From: Sneathiella sp.
GTDB taxonomy: Bacteria; Pseudomonadota; Alphaproteobacteria; Sneathiellales; Sneathiellaceae
Length of the DNA stretch: 64,000 nucleotides
Reading direction: 5' to 3'
Assembly (NCBI RefSeq): GCF_002694385.1
Contig: NZ_NZMB01000019.1
Location: forward strand, 58,869 to 122,868
Position 1 is the first letter of the stretch. Each line of letters begins with the position of its first letter. The translations under genes and the position numbers were made by a program. The notes below the pieces were generated by a model. The model saw only the letters and a program-made list of their open reading frames with translations. It ran no database searches and was not told where the DNA came from. Of the stretch, positions 1-9,625 are shown piece after piece.

Positions 1-261
1 AACAGCGTGCTGGTGATCGAGCATAACCTTGAAGTCATCAAAACCGCCGACTGGGTGGTTGATATGGGCCCCGATGGCGGCGATGCCGGGGGCTATCTCG
101 TGGCCGAGGGCACACCGGAAATGGTCGCCGAGGTGAAGGAAAGCTATACGGGACGATATCTGAAGGATATTCTCGCCAAGCGACCGCCCGTGCCACAAGG
201 CGGCACTGAAGATGCCCCAAAGGCCCGTAAGAAAAAAGCCAAAAAGACGAAGGCAGCGTAA
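1..261 (+). CDS. uvrA: UvrA excinuclease subunit A, C-terminal end (partial)
   Basis: Only the last 86 codons are in the window; the reading frame is open to base 1. UvrA is the DNA-damage-recognition ATPase of nucleotide excision repair. What remains is the end of the second ABC ATPase domain: [10 protein letters not shown] holds the H-loop histidine, followed by the family-typical DMGPDGGD and EGTPE segments and a SYTGRYL motif near the usual C-terminus. A lysine- and alanine-rich tail ([13 protein letters not shown]) follows. The stop TAA shares its last base with the ATG of trmFO, so the two are probably co-transcribed. Confidence 0.95.
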   Translation, partial: NSVLVIEHNLEVIKTADWVVDMGPDGGDAGGYLVAEGTPEMVAEVKESYTGRYLKDILAKRPPVPQGGTEDAPKARKKKAKKTKAA

Positions 262-1607
262 TGATAACAATACCCTCGAAACCCGTTCACGTTATCGGCG
301 GCGGCCTTGCGGGGAGTGAAGCAAGCTGGCAACTCGCACGGGCGGGCGTACCTGTCATTCTGCATGAAATGCGCCCCGTCCGTAAAACCGATGCCCATCT
401 CACCGATGGGCTGGCGGAGCTGGTGTGCTCCAACTCCTTTCGTTCCGACGATGCGGAAAATAACGCCGTCGGCCTGCTGCACCGGGAAATGCGCGACCTT
501 GACTCCCTGATCATGGAGAGCGCCGATATCAACCGCGTTCCGGCGGGCGGCGCGCTCGCCGTGGATCGCGTCGGTTTCTCTGACTATGTGAATGAAAAAA
601 TCACATCGCACCCGCTGATCACCCTCACCCGCGAAGAAATCACCGATCTACCGCCCACCGACTGGGGATCCGTCATCATCGCGACGGGGCCGCTCACCTC
701 CGGATCGCTGGCGGAGGCCATTCATGCGGCAACGGGGGCCGATGCCCTTGCCTTCTTCGATGCCATTGCGCCCATCGTCTATAAGGACAGCATTGATTTC
801 GATATCGCCTGGTTCCAGTCCCGCTATGACAAGGGAGAGGGATCAGACTATATCAACTGCCCGATGACAGAGGAGCAGTATCGCCATTTCATCACCGCCC
901 TGCTGGAGGGCGGCAAGACGGAATTCCGCGACTGGGAGAAGAACACCCCCTACTTCGACGGCTGCCTGCCGATCGAGGTGATGGCGGAGCGCGGCCCGGA
1001 AACGCTGCGCTTCGGGCCGATGAAGCCGGTCGGTCTCACCAATCCGAACAGTTCCGACAAACCCTATGCGGTTGTCCAGCTTCGCCAGGATAACAAGCTC
1101 GGCACCCTTTATAATATGGTCGGCTTCCAGACCAAGCTCACCTATGGGGAGCAGAAACGTATTTTCTCCACCATTCCGGGCCTTGAAAAGGCGGAGTTTG
1201 CCCGCCTTGGCGGGCTGCACCGCAATACCTTTATCAACAGCCCGGAAGTGCTGGACGGGCAGCTTCGCCTCAAAAATCACCCGCATATCCGCTTCGCCGG
1301 GCAGATCACAGGGGTGGAGGGGTATGTGGAAAGCACAGCCATCGGCCTCATTGCCGGGCGGATGGCCGCCGCCGATATTCTGGGCGGGCAGTTCCTCCTG
1401 CCCCCGGTTACGACGGCCATGGGAGCCATCCTCGGCCATATTACCGGCGGGGCGGAGTCCAGCAGCTTTCAGCCGATGAATGTCAATTTCGGCCTGTTCC
1501 CGCCCCCGGAAGGCCGGATCAGAAAGAAAGACCGCAAACAGGCCTATACGTCCCGCGCCGCCGCAGACTTCACGGAGTGGGCGAACGGAAATTCATCTGC
1601 CGTATGA
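261..1607 (+). CDS. trmFO: TrmFO, folate/FAD-dependent tRNA m5U54 methyltransferase
   Basis: This enzyme uses methylenetetrahydrofolate and FADH2 to methylate uridine 54 in the T-loop of tRNA, the alternative to the SAM-dependent TrmA. The 448-residue length is normal. The N-terminus has the dinucleotide-binding motif GGGLAGSEA, followed by the diagnostic HEMRP and [12 protein letters not shown] segments. Cys near residue 57 and the later YINCPMT cysteine correspond to the catalytic cysteines known in the family. The C-terminal INGLEGYVES-like region ([10 protein letters not shown]) and [12 protein letters not shown] are also typical. The ATG overlaps the uvrA stop by one base, which fixes the start. 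A 124-base gap with no recognised gene follows. Confidence 0.96.
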   Translation: MITIPSKPVHVIGGGLAGSEASWQLARAGVPVILHEMRPVRKTDAHLTDGLAELVCSNSFRSDDAENNAVGLLHREMRDLDSLIMESADINRVPAGGALAVDRVGFSDYVNEKITSHPLITLTREEITDLPPTDWGSVIIATGPLTSGSLAEAIHAATGADALAFFDAIAPIVYKDSIDFDIAWFQSRYDKGEGSDYINCPMTEEQYRHFITALLEGGKTEFRDWEKNTPYFDGCLPIEVMAERGPETLRFGPMKPVGLTNPNSSDKPYAVVQLRQDNKLGTLYNMVGFQTKLTYGEQKRIFSTIPGLEKAEFARLGGLHRNTFINSPEVLDGQLRLKNHPHIRFAGQITGVEGYVESTAIGLIAGRMAAADILGGQFLLPPVTTAMGAILGHITGGAESSSFQPMNVNFGLFPPPEGRIRKKDRKQAYTSRAAADFTEWANGNSSAV

Positions 1608-1731
1608 AACTACGGCCAGCAGACGCGTTTTCAACATCCGGTAACCATTTGTATACGATATTTCCCTATCATCCCGGCCATGGGCAAGGCTGATCATATT
1701 CCTGTGGGGATGTGAGTGGACAGGATCGTTA

Positions 1732-2724
1732 ATGAGCAACATACGCGAAAAACAGGTGGATGCCCCCGAAAAATCGGGCAAGAAGGCGTCAGGCAAGCGC
1801 GATCCCAGCGTATATTTTGCTTTTGAGCACAAGATATTCGGCGTTGAAGGCGCCTATTTCGCGCTGACCCACGACACCAAGGAGCCCTGCTATTTCGTTA
1901 ATCTCGGGGAGATCAAGGGCGCGATTCCCACACGATTTTTGAGCAAGGAATTCGGAATCGATCCGAAAAGCTCCGATGCACAGCTTCTCGTTACCATCGA
2001 CAGCGCGCTGAAATATGTGCGGGAAATCCGCCCCAATGATTCCATCCCGCGGGAATTGCTGGATGGTTCCGCCTCCTGGACCATCGATGACATCCATAAG
2101 GAAATTGCCCGCGGACGCATCACCGTACAGCTCATTTCCTGGCTCAGCGGCAATGAGCAGATTGTTCTCAATATCCGCGAGCTGGAAGCCATTTCAAATG
2201 ATCCGGAAACCAAAAACAAGGTACAGCAGGCCTTCCGCGATATTGCCCAGAAGCTGGGCATTCGCAGTGAGGATGTGACGGCGAAGATTGATGATGTGGT
2301 GCGCGAACTCGCCTATATTGAGGCGCTGCGCGATTATTATAACAAGATCAGAAAGATCGCGACCAATCTCGGCCGCCTCGCCAGCATCTATAAGCGGGAT
2401 CGCATGACATCGGAAGAGATTAACCGCATGCAGATCCTGATCGAACCGGTGATCAAGAAATTTGACCGCACCTTCATCGAAATTGACGCCCAGACCTGCG
2501 AAATGATGGTGATCCTGAAGAATTTCCAGCCCACAATCAGGACCATCCGCCGGGCGCGTGACGATCTTCACCAACGTTTCATGATCTGGAACGATATGGT
2601 CGAAAAATGGGACGGCACCATTGTTGAGGAAGGGCCTGTCATGGAAAAGCTGCTCAAGCAGACCTATCAGTTTCTCGCCCGCAATTTCATGCAGTCACAG
2701 GCCTGGCGGCTCAGCAATATGTAA
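1732..2724 (+). CDS. Conserved-looking protein of unknown function, 330 aa
   Basis: No family is recognised. The protein is soluble: no signal peptide and no membrane segment. It starts with a charged, probably disordered stretch of about 25 residues rich in Lys, Ser and Gly. A mixed globular part follows to about residue 150, then a long helical, coiled-coil-prone region (about 160-320) rich in Lys, Arg, Glu, Ile and Leu. The C-terminus ends in aromatic and basic residues. An AGGA element lies six bases before the ATG. It is transcribed alone, away from trmFO by 124 bases, and converges on the phytoene-synthase-like gene with only 11 bases between stops. Coding quality and codon use match its neighbours, so I consider it real. 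Confidence 0.75.
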   Translation: MSNIREKQVDAPEKSGKKASGKRDPSVYFAFEHKIFGVEGAYFALTHDTKEPCYFVNLGEIKGAIPTRFLSKEFGIDPKSSDAQLLVTIDSALKYVREIRPNDSIPRELLDGSASWTIDDIHKEIARGRITVQLISWLSGNEQIVLNIRELEAISNDPETKNKVQQAFRDIAQKLGIRSEDVTAKIDDVVRELAYIEALRDYYNKIRKIATNLGRLASIYKRDRMTSEEINRMQILIEPVIKKFDRTFIEIDAQTCEMMVILKNFQPTIRTIRRARDDLHQRFMIWNDMVEKWDGTIVEEGPVMEKLLKQTYQFLARNFMQSQAWRLSNM

Positions 2725-2735
2725 TTCGGCTTCCC

Positions 2736-3572
2736 CTAGCGCCCCGTGGCAAGGGCGATAATCTTGCGTACCGCCCCGACATCAAGAGCCGGATGCGCCG
2801 GATCATATCCCGCCTTTTCCAGCCGCCGCAGGTAAAGCGATGTCAAAGAGGATAGCCGGTAATAGGGTCGCTCGGAGCGTGGCCGCGCCTTCACCTGCTG
2901 CGCCGCTGCGCGCTGCTGATCTCGCGCCAGCACGCCAAGGTCATGGACAATGGCAAAAAATATCTCGCGATTATCACGGATAAGCAGATTGTCCGCCGTG
3001 AGGCCCTTTGCTTCAATCATCTCCCCCGGAATATGCAGGACATCCTGCCGCACATGATAGGGGATGGAGCGAATCATCCCCGCAAGCGCATAGGCCTGGC
3101 CAGTGTGCCGCGCCACGGCAAGCCCGGCGTCCGTCTCATCTCCCCAAAGGCGGAAGATCAGCCCGGCCAGCAAGCCGCCGGTCGCATCGGCATAAGCGAG
3201 CCAGTCTTCTTTCGTGCGAAAGGGTACGGCATCGAGATCGGCCGCGCGCGCATCCACCATCTGTCGAAACTCTGCAATCGGCAGCCCATAGCTTCCAATC
3301 ACCCCGGCCAGCCCACTGACTACCGGATGCTCGGGCGGGGTGTCTCCATTCGCGATTTTCTCCAGCGCCTCCCGCCACCATTGCAGGCGGATCTCGCCGA
3401 GCAGCGGTTCCGATACCGTTTCCCGAATGCGGGCAATTTCCGCATTGAAGGCAAGCAGCGTAAAAATCGCCTCCCGCGCCGCTGCCGGGGCGAACAGAGC
3501 CGTCAGCCAACGGTCATAATCATACCGTCTGGCCTCATTGACTATATACTGATCCTGCTCATGTTCCTCCAC
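2736..3572 (-). CDS. Squalene/phytoene synthase-like protein, NDUFAF6 type
   Basis: The fold family is the class I isoprenoid head-to-head synthases, but the aspartate signatures are missing. Where a working synthase has the first DxxxD motif, this protein has NAEIAR (about residue 43). At the second motif (about 165-180) it reads MIRSIPYHVRQD instead of NILRDxxED. Such forms are related to the mitochondrial complex I assembly factor NDUFAF6, and a role in respiratory complex assembly is more plausible than terpene synthesis. The neighbourhood supports this: a homologue of NDUFAF3 lies 850 bases away on the same strand. At 278 aa the length fits. No terpene or carotenoid genes are nearby. Confidence 0.85.
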   Translation of the reverse strand: MEEHEQDQYIVNEARRYDYDRWLTALFAPAAAREAIFTLLAFNAEIARIRETVSEPLLGEIRLQWWREALEKIANGDTPPEHPVVSGLAGVIGSYGLPIAEFRQMVDARAADLDAVPFRTKEDWLAYADATGGLLAGLIFRLWGDETDAGLAVARHTGQAYALAGMIRSIPYHVRQDVLHIPGEMIEAKGLTADNLLIRDNREIFFAIVHDLGVLARDQQRAAAQQVKARPRSERPYYRLSSLTSLYLRRLEKAGYDPAHPALDVGAVRKIIALATGR

Positions 3573-3739
3573 AGTTCCCTCGCCTTTTCTATAGAATCAT
3601 TATAAAAAACTGGAAGCGCGCCTAAAATCGTATATATCTGTATGGATAGCGATATGCGAGTTCTTTCCCCGATACGGGGCTTGAATTTCCACGGGATTAT
3701 GAACTGAATATTGACCAGTAAATTGGCAAGAGGAATATT

Positions 3740-4330
3740 ATGGCTTTCGAACTTCCCCCCCTTCCCTATGAAAGAAACGCACTGGCTCCGCATATTTCGG
3801 AGGAAACGCTGAACTTTCATTACGGAAAACATCACAACACCTATGTGGTCAATCTGAACAATCTGCTGGGCGAAGACAGCCGCTCGCTGGAGCAAATCAT
3901 GAAGGATACCGCCGGCGATACCGCCAAGGCCGGCGTCTTCAATAACGCCGCGCAGGTCTGGAACCACACCTTCTATTGGCACTCCATGAAGCCGAATGGC
4001 GGTGGCAAACCAACAGGCGCCATTGCCGACAAGATCAATGCGGATTTCGGCTCCTATGAGAAATTCGCCGAGGAATTCAAAACCGCCGGGGCCACGCAGT
4101 TCGGCAGTGGCTGGGCCTGGCTGGTTCTCGACGGCGGCAAGCTGAAGGTCACCAAGACCGGCAATGCCGCCTGCCCGCTGACCGATGGCGCTACACCGCT
4201 GCTCACCATGGATGTGTGGGAGCATGCCTATTACCTGGATTTCCAGAACCGTCGTCCGGACTATATCGCAACCTTCCTTGACCATCTGATCAACTGGGAT
4301 TTCGCGAATGAGAATCTCGCAAAGGGCTGA
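3740..4330 (+). CDS. sodB: Iron superoxide dismutase
   Basis: It disproportionates superoxide in the cytoplasm. The 196-residue protein has the four metal ligands of the Fe/Mn family: His near residue 27 (FHYGKHH), His near 78 (WNHTFYWHS), and Asp plus His in [22 protein letters not shown] is characteristic of the iron subgroup. There is no signal peptide. The start has GAGGAA seven bases upstream. The gene is monocistronic, diverges from the phytoene-synthase-like gene across 167 bases, and ends in a strong terminator. Its position between NDUFAF6-like and NDUFAF3-like genes looks like a local insertion into an older gene pair. Confidence 0.96.
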   Translation: MAFELPPLPYERNALAPHISEETLNFHYGKHHNTYVVNLNNLLGEDSRSLEQIMKDTAGDTAKAGVFNNAAQVWNHTFYWHSMKPNGGGKPTGAIADKINADFGSYEKFAEEFKTAGATQFGSGWAWLVLDGGKLKVTKTGNAACPLTDGATPLLTMDVWEHAYYLDFQNRRPDYIATFLDHLINWDFANENLAKG

Positions 4331-4358
4331 TCCGCCTGGATGCGATTTTATGAATGAA

Positions 4359-4386
4359 GAAGGCGCCCATAAGGGGCGCCTTTTTT
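4359..4386 (+). terminator. Rho-independent terminator of sodB
   Basis: A GC-rich hairpin with arms AAGGCGCCC and GGGCGCCTT around a short loop, followed by six T, lies about 30 bases after the sodB stop. Confidence 0.9.
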
Positions 4387-4420
4387 ATTGCTGAATAGCA
4401 CACCGAAATCGGGCGGCGCC

Positions 4421-4798
4421 TCACACCGCGATCAGAGCGGCGGCCACCTGACGGCGCTCCAGCAGCAGGACGTTATAGGTGCGTACCGCTGCGCCGGTGC
4501 TCATGGCGTCAATCACCACCCCTTTGGCCCGGAAAGCAGCGCGAATATCCTCTTCGATAAAGACCATCGCCTCCCCGCAGCCAATCAGCAGGATGTCCAT
4601 GCCGGATGCCTCGTCCAGCAGCGCCGACAGGCTGTCCAATTCAAGTGCCGCAATATCGCCAACCGGCCAGGAAGATGTTTTTTCCGGGCGGATCAGGACC
4701 GATCCCTCATAGCGCACGCCACTGACCCGGAAGCCGCCGTCGCCATAACTGTTGATGAGTTGCTGCCCTTCCCGCGGAAGGCCGGATATATCCTGCAT
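4421..4798 (-). CDS. Mth938-like (DUF498) protein, NDUFAF3 homologue
   Basis: A 125-residue protein of the Mth938/DUF498 family, which includes the mitochondrial complex I assembly factor NDUFAF3. Family features are the INSYGDGGFRVSG start, the PWPV-like segment SSWPVGDI, the LLIGCGEAM core strand and the final ATYNVLL-like segment (RTYNVLLLE). The molecular activity of bacterial members is not established. The start is set by a strong Shine-Dalgarno sequence, AAGGAGG four bases before ATG. It lies 24 bases after secF in the same direction, so it is the probable last gene of a yajC-secD-secF operon. Confidence 0.9.
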   Translation of the reverse strand: MQDISGLPREGQQLINSYGDGGFRVSGVRYEGSVLIRPEKTSSWPVGDIAALELDSLSALLDEASGMDILLIGCGEAMVFIEEDIRAAFRAKGVVIDAMSTGAAVRTYNVLLLERRQVAAALIAV

Positions 4799-4822
4799 GA
4801 CGCCTCCTTAAGCGGTGCGTGA

Positions 4823-5794
4823 TCAGTTCTTTTCTTCGATTTCGGCGTCCGTCCGCTCCGCCCCGGCGAAGCCGCCGTCTTCCTCCTCTTTCTGATGCTT
4901 GAGGCCGAAGAACATCAGGATCGGCGAGGCGACGAAGATTGATGAATAGGTGCCTATCAGAATACCGAAGATCATGGCCGCCGCAAAGCCGCGGATCACT
5001 TCACCCCCGAAAATATAGAGCGCGCCGAGCGCCAGCAGGGTAGTGAAAGAGGTCATGGTGGTGCGGGACAGCGTCTCATTGATCGACAGGTTGATCAGAT
5101 CCGACACCTCGAGTTTCTTGAACCGGCGGAAATTCTCGCGAATGCGATCATAAACCACGACCGTGTCATTAATCGAATAGCCGACGATTGTCAGAAGTGC
5201 CGCGATCGACGACAGGTTGAATTCCAGTCCCGTTATTGTGAACATGCCAATGGTGATGATCACATCATGGACAATCGCAAGAATGGCCGCCACCGAATAC
5301 TGCCATTCAAAGCGGAACCAGATATAAACAAGCATGGCGAAGACGGCGGCAATGACAGCCTCGATCGCCACGATTACCAGCTCGCTGGACACTTTCGGGC
5401 CAACAAATTCGACACGGCGATAGGAAACATTTTCTCCATAATCCGCGGCAAGCTGCGCCTTGATACTATCCATCGCCGCTTCCTGCGCGGAGGCATCCCC
5501 TTCCTGCCGCTGAACGCGGATCAGGATATCCGTATCACTGCCGAAGGTTTGCAGCGCCACCTGCCCAAGACCGAGATTGCCAAGTGCGCTGCGCATTGCG
5601 CTTAGATCCGGCGCCTTTTCCAGCCCGACTTCCATCAGGATGCCGCCCTCAAAATCGATACCCTTGTTCAGACCAACGGTAAAAAACGCCCCGATTGATC
5701 CAAGAATGAGAACCGCCGACAGCATCAGCGCCATCAGCCGCACCTTCATAAAGGGGAAGTTTGTGTTTTCCGGTATGAACTTGATTTTTCTCAT
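4823..5794 (-). CDS. secF: SecF protein-export membrane protein
   Basis: SecF pairs with SecD to use the proton gradient to pull exported proteins through SecYEG from the periplasmic side. At 323 aa it has the expected plan: one N-terminal membrane segment (about residues 18-38), a periplasmic domain opening with GLNKGIDFEGG, then a five-helix RND-type bundle containing ALLTIVGYSINDTVVVYDRIREN. The C-terminal tail is acidic. It starts 12 bases after the secD stop. Confidence 0.97.
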   Translation of the reverse strand: MRKIKFIPENTNFPFMKVRLMALMLSAVLILGSIGAFFTVGLNKGIDFEGGILMEVGLEKAPDLSAMRSALGNLGLGQVALQTFGSDTDILIRVQRQEGDASAQEAAMDSIKAQLAADYGENVSYRRVEFVGPKVSSELVIVAIEAVIAAVFAMLVYIWFRFEWQYSVAAILAIVHDVIITIGMFTITGLEFNLSSIAALLTIVGYSINDTVVVYDRIRENFRRFKKLEVSDLINLSINETLSRTTMTSFTTLLALGALYIFGGEVIRGFAAAMIFGILIGTYSSIFVASPILMFFGLKHQKEEEDGGFAGAERTDAEIEEKN

Positions 5795-5806
5795 CGCTCC
5801 GGCCCT

Positions 5807-7390
5807 TTATATCTCAAGTGCTTTCGGCCGCTTGCGCTGCAACCAGAACTCAACCAGCATGCGTGTCAACAGAATTGCCGTAAACATGGAGCTGAGAATA
5901 CCGATCAGCAGCGTCACCGCGAAGCCCTTGATCGGCCCGGTTCCCATCACGAACAGGATCACGGCGGCAAGGGCGGTTGTGACATTGGCGTCAATAATGG
6001 TGGTGAAGGCGCGATTAAAACCGGATTCAACCGCATTCAGCGGCGTTTTCCCCACCCGGATTTCCTCGCGGATACGCTCGAAAATCAGTACATTGGCGTC
6101 CACCGCCATCCCGATGGTCAGCACGATACCGGCAATGCCCGGCAGGGTCAGCGTTGCGCCCAGCACCGAGAGAACCGCCATGATCAGGAATATGTTGATA
6201 GCGAGAGAGATATTCGCGAACACGCCGAACAGGCCGTAATAGGCGATCATGAAAATAGCCACTGCGACGATGCCGATAATCCCTGCGATTTCACCGGCGG
6301 CAATACTGTCCGCACCCAGATCCGGCCCGACGGACCGCTCCTCTAGAATATCAAGCGGCGCAGGCAGCGCGCCCGCCCTTAGCAGCAGGGCGAGATCCTG
6401 CGCCCCCGCCACATCGAAGCCACCGGTAATGACGGCAGAACCGCCCAGGATCGGCTCATTAATGCGCGGGGCACTGACCACTTTGTTATCGAGGACGATG
6501 GCAAAGGGTTTGCCGACATTTTCCGATGTCGCCCGGCCAAACTGCTTGGCGCCAAGGCCATCAAAACGGATGGAGACAACGGGTTGCCCCTGCTGGTAGG
6601 TGGCCTGCGCATCCTCCAGATTTTCGCCCGACACCATCACCCGGTTCTTGACCACATAACTCCGACCGTCTTCCTCGATAGCGGGCAAGCGTTTAGATCC
6701 CGGCGGCACCCGTCCCGCCGCGCCAAGATCGGCAGTGAGATCAACCAGATGAAAAGTGAGCTGCGCCGTTTCGCCGAGCAGACGTTTGACCCGATCCGGA
6801 TCATCGACGCCGGGAAGCTGGACGAGAATGCGATCCTGCCCCTGCCGCTGAATATTCGGCTCATTCACCCCCGTTTCATCCACGCGGCGGCGGACAATCT
6901 CGATGGACTGATCGACAGCCGCGCTGAGACGCGCCGTAATCGCCGCCTCGCTCGGCGTCAGGGTGACCAGGCCGCCCTCGTCAAAGGAGATGACGACATC
7001 GCGCTGCCCGTTCGGCATGATATTCGATAGATCGGCAAGCCGTTCGCGCGCCTTGGCCTCATCCGCCGGATCGCGCAAAGTGAAGGAAATGACATTGCTG
7101 TCATGCTTGAGATCCCGATAACCGACATTATCGCCCTGCTGGCGCAGGCTGTCGCGCACCGCATCCACCAGGCTTTCCATCATTTTGAGCTTCACAGCCC
7201 CGGCGTCCACCTGCAACAGGAGATGCGATCCCCCTTGCAAGTCGAGGCCAAGGTTGAGCTGCTTCGTCGGCAGCCAGTCCGGCAATCCGCTGAGGCTGGA
7301 TTTGCTGACAAAATTCGGAAGTGTGTAGATAACGCCGAATGCGCAGACGAGCAATACGACGATTATCTTCCACATGGGGAAGCGGTTCAT
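5807..7390 (-). CDS. secD: SecD protein-export membrane protein
   Basis: Larger partner of SecF in the Sec translocon accessory complex. At 527 aa it is shorter than E. coli SecD, as usual in alphaproteobacteria. Visible landmarks are the N-terminal membrane segment, LNLGLDLQGGSHLLLQVD at the start of the first periplasmic domain, SIEIVRRRVDETGVNEPNIQRQG in the same domain, and the C-terminal bundle with GIAGIVLTIGMAVDANVLIFERIREE, where the aspartate is thought to act in proton coupling. It sits 15 bases after yajC. Confidence 0.97.
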   Translation of the reverse strand: MNRFPMWKIIVVLLVCAFGVIYTLPNFVSKSSLSGLPDWLPTKQLNLGLDLQGGSHLLLQVDAGAVKLKMMESLVDAVRDSLRQQGDNVGYRDLKHDSNVISFTLRDPADEAKARERLADLSNIMPNGQRDVVISFDEGGLVTLTPSEAAITARLSAAVDQSIEIVRRRVDETGVNEPNIQRQGQDRILVQLPGVDDPDRVKRLLGETAQLTFHLVDLTADLGAAGRVPPGSKRLPAIEEDGRSYVVKNRVMVSGENLEDAQATYQQGQPVVSIRFDGLGAKQFGRATSENVGKPFAIVLDNKVVSAPRINEPILGGSAVITGGFDVAGAQDLALLLRAGALPAPLDILEERSVGPDLGADSIAAGEIAGIIGIVAVAIFMIAYYGLFGVFANISLAINIFLIMAVLSVLGATLTLPGIAGIVLTIGMAVDANVLIFERIREEIRVGKTPLNAVESGFNRAFTTIIDANVTTALAAVILFVMGTGPIKGFAVTLLIGILSSMFTAILLTRMLVEFWLQRKRPKALEI

Positions 7391-7405
7391 GGATCAGGCC
7401 GTCAG

Positions 7406-7762
7406 TTACTTTTTGAAAAGTTTTTTGACCGGGTTCTCACCTTCGGGCTTGTCGCCCTCCGTCTTGTTCTCATCCGCTCCGGCTGCGACCGGCTCGGTCT
7501 TGCTCTTGACATCGGCAAGCGTCGATTTCACCACATCGATGCGGACTTCGGGTGCAATCTCAATCTGGACCACGTTATCATCCCGCACCTTTGTCACCTT
7601 GCCCATAATGCCCCCGGCAGTGACCACGCTGTCGCCTCGGCGAACCGCACCGATCATTTCGCGATGCGCCTTTGCCCGCTTCTGCTGGGGCCGGATGAGA
7701 AGAAAATAGAATACGACGCCGATCAGTACCAGCGGCAGAAGTTGGGCGAGTCCTTGGTCCAT
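7406..7762 (-). CDS. yajC: YajC, Sec translocon accessory subunit
   Basis: A 118-residue single-pass membrane protein that associates with SecDF. The membrane segment is close to the N-terminus (LLPLVLIGVVFYFLLI), followed by RPQQKRAKAHREM and a small folded domain containing GDSVVTAGGIMGKV. The C-terminal tail is charged and low-complexity. The frame is open well upstream, but ATG at 7762 has an AAGGA element and gives the family's usual N-terminus, so I chose it. It is the first gene of the yajC-secD-secF-Mth938 operon and diverges from the DUF815 gene. Confidence 0.95.
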   Translation of the reverse strand: MDQGLAQLLPLVLIGVVFYFLLIRPQQKRAKAHREMIGAVRRGDSVVTAGGIMGKVTKVRDDNVVQIEIAPEVRIDVVKSTLADVKSKTEPVAAGADENKTEGDKPEGENPVKKLFKK

Positions 7763-8004
7763 TGTTATCGGTCCTTTGGTGCGATATCTGACAATGGGCG
7801 GTCCTGTCTCCGCCCTGTTAATGACTGAACGACTTTTATCTTGTTCTTGCCCCTCAATGCAAGCTGCAATCAGGAATATGAGACATTTGTGAAGCGTCCC
7901 CTTCCCTGCGCTGACCGGAGCGCTTGAACATTCTGCCGTATGGTGGCATTTATGTGCCTGTCCCGTAAGTTGGGGTGTGGCCCCTGTGATTTCAATTGGT
8001 GAAA

Positions 8005-8862
8005 ATGACAAACGATCAGTTACTCGCGCAGCTCACGCGCATTGCCGACAGTCTGGAACGTCTCGCCCCGTCCAGCCCGCCCCCGGTTGATCTTGAAAAA
8101 GGCGACGCTTTTATATGGGAGGCGGAAACGAACCGCCTGCGCCTGGTGCCAAAGGTCAATCATGTGGACATGTCCATCCTGCACGGCATCGACCGGGTGC
8201 GTGATATTCTATATGAGAATACGCTGCGCTTCGCCAAAGGCCTGCCCGCAAACAATGCGCTGCTCTGGGGCGCGCGCGGTATGGGCAAAAGTTCGCTGGT
8301 CAAGGCCTCCCACGCCGAGGTCAACCAGACGACCGGCAGCCGCCTCGTCCTGATTGAAATCCATCGCGAGGATATCCCCTCCCTCCCCCTGTTGATGCAG
8401 CAGCTTCAGGAAACCGACCGGCGCTGCGTCATTTTCTGTGACGATCTGTCCTTTGACAGCGACGATTCCACCTATAAATCGCTGAAAACGGTGCTGGATG
8501 GCGGGTTGGAAGGGCGGCCCGCGAACGTATTATTCTATGCCACTTCCAACCGCCGCCATATGATGCGCCGCGACATGATCGAGAATGAGCGTTCCACCGC
8601 CATCATCCCCTCCGAAGCGGTGGAAGAGAAAGTCTCCCTCTCCGACCGGTTCGGCCTGTGGCTTGGTTTTCATAGCTGCTCGCAGGATGAGTATCTGGAA
8701 ATGATTCGCCGATATATCAAACATTACGATATCCCGATCAGCGAGGAGGCCTTCACCGCCGAGGCCATTGAATGGACGCGGACCCGCGGCTCACGCTCAG
8801 GGCGGGTTGCCTGGCAGTATATCCAGGATCTCGCGGGACGGACCGGAACAAAAATCACCTGA
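8005..8862 (+). CDS. DUF815-family AAA ATPase
   Basis: A predicted cytoplasmic P-loop ATPase of a family widespread in proteobacteria, often beside yajC or pcm; its role is not known. The Walker A motif GARGMGKS is at residues 89-96, a Walker B-like CVIFCDDLSFD follows near 140, and TSNRRHMMRRD looks like a sensor and arginine-finger region. The frame also offers TTG (7996) and GTG (7999) immediately upstream; ATG at 8005 is preferred and the others cannot be excluded. It is followed after 29 bases by the methyltransferase gene on the same strand. Confidence 0.9.
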   Translation: MTNDQLLAQLTRIADSLERLAPSSPPPVDLEKGDAFIWEAETNRLRLVPKVNHVDMSILHGIDRVRDILYENTLRFAKGLPANNALLWGARGMGKSSLVKASHAEVNQTTGSRLVLIEIHREDIPSLPLLMQQLQETDRRCVIFCDDLSFDSDDSTYKSLKTVLDGGLEGRPANVLFYATSNRRHMMRRDMIENERSTAIIPSEAVEEKVSLSDRFGLWLGFHSCSQDEYLEMIRRYIKHYDIPISEEAFTAEAIEWTRTRGSRSGRVAWQYIQDLAGRTGTKIT

Positions 8863-8891
8863 CTTACCTGACTTAAAAGGAAGGACGCAGC

Positions 8892-9530
8892 ATGGACGCG
8901 GATTTCTGGCACAGCAAATGGGAAAAGAACGAAATCGGCTTTCATCAGAACAAGCCGAATGATCTGTTCCCCCGCCATTTCGATCGGCTTGACCTCACGC
9001 CGGGCGCACGGGTGTTCCTGCCACTCTGCGGCAAGACGCTGGATATCGGCTGGCTGCTGTCAAAAGGCTATACCGTCGCCGGGGCCGAACTGAATGAAAG
9101 TGCCATCCGGCAGCTTTTTGAAGGCCTCAAGTTGACACCCCATGTCTCGGCGGTCGGCCCCCTGATACAGTATAGCGCCCCCGGTATCGACATTTTCGTT
9201 GGCGATATATTTGATCTCGACGCAAAGCTTCTGGGCACTGTCGACGCGGTCTATGACCGGGCCGCCCTTGTCGCTCTGCCAACGGAAATGCGGGAGAAAT
9301 ATGCCCGCCATCTGCCGGAAATCACACAAGCCGCGCCGCAACTTCTGATCACGCTGGACTATGATCAGGCGGAAATGAAGGGCCCACCCTTCGCCATTGA
9401 CGAAGCGGAAGTCCGCCGTCTTTATTCCGCCGCCTTCCAGATTGACCTGTTGGAGAAGGCGGATGCCAGCGGATCGCTCAAAAAGGATATCAGGGTGCAT
9501 CAGGCGGCCTGGCATCTGCAACCCCGCTGA
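8892..9530 (+). CDS. tpm: Thiopurine S-methyltransferase family protein
   Basis: SAM-dependent methyltransferase of the TPMT family; bacterial members act on thiol, selenium or tellurium compounds. The 212-residue sequence begins with the diagnostic WHSKWEKNEIGFHQ pattern. The SAM-binding region is VFLPLCGKTLDIGWLLSKGY, where PLCGK is the family version of motif I. YDRAALVALP corresponds to the later YDRAALIALP-type motif. An AAGGAAGG element precedes the ATG. It is probably co-transcribed with the DUF815 ATPase. Confidence 0.92.
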   Translation: MDADFWHSKWEKNEIGFHQNKPNDLFPRHFDRLDLTPGARVFLPLCGKTLDIGWLLSKGYTVAGAELNESAIRQLFEGLKLTPHVSAVGPLIQYSAPGIDIFVGDIFDLDAKLLGTVDAVYDRAALVALPTEMREKYARHLPEITQAAPQLLITLDYDQAEMKGPPFAIDEAEVRRLYSAAFQIDLLEKADASGSLKKDIRVHQAAWHLQPR

Positions 9531-9625
9531 GCCCGGGACGGAAACACGCGCTTTACCTTAAAGGTAATTGCCGCCGTTACTGATCGCTGTCATGCTGACC
9601 GCCAAACCGACAAGGAGACGGACCC

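Noticed and set aside
2736..3572. Carotenoid or hopanoid synthesis gene
   Set aside because: The catalytic aspartate motifs are absent and no isoprenoid genes are near; the NDUFAF6-like reading is better.
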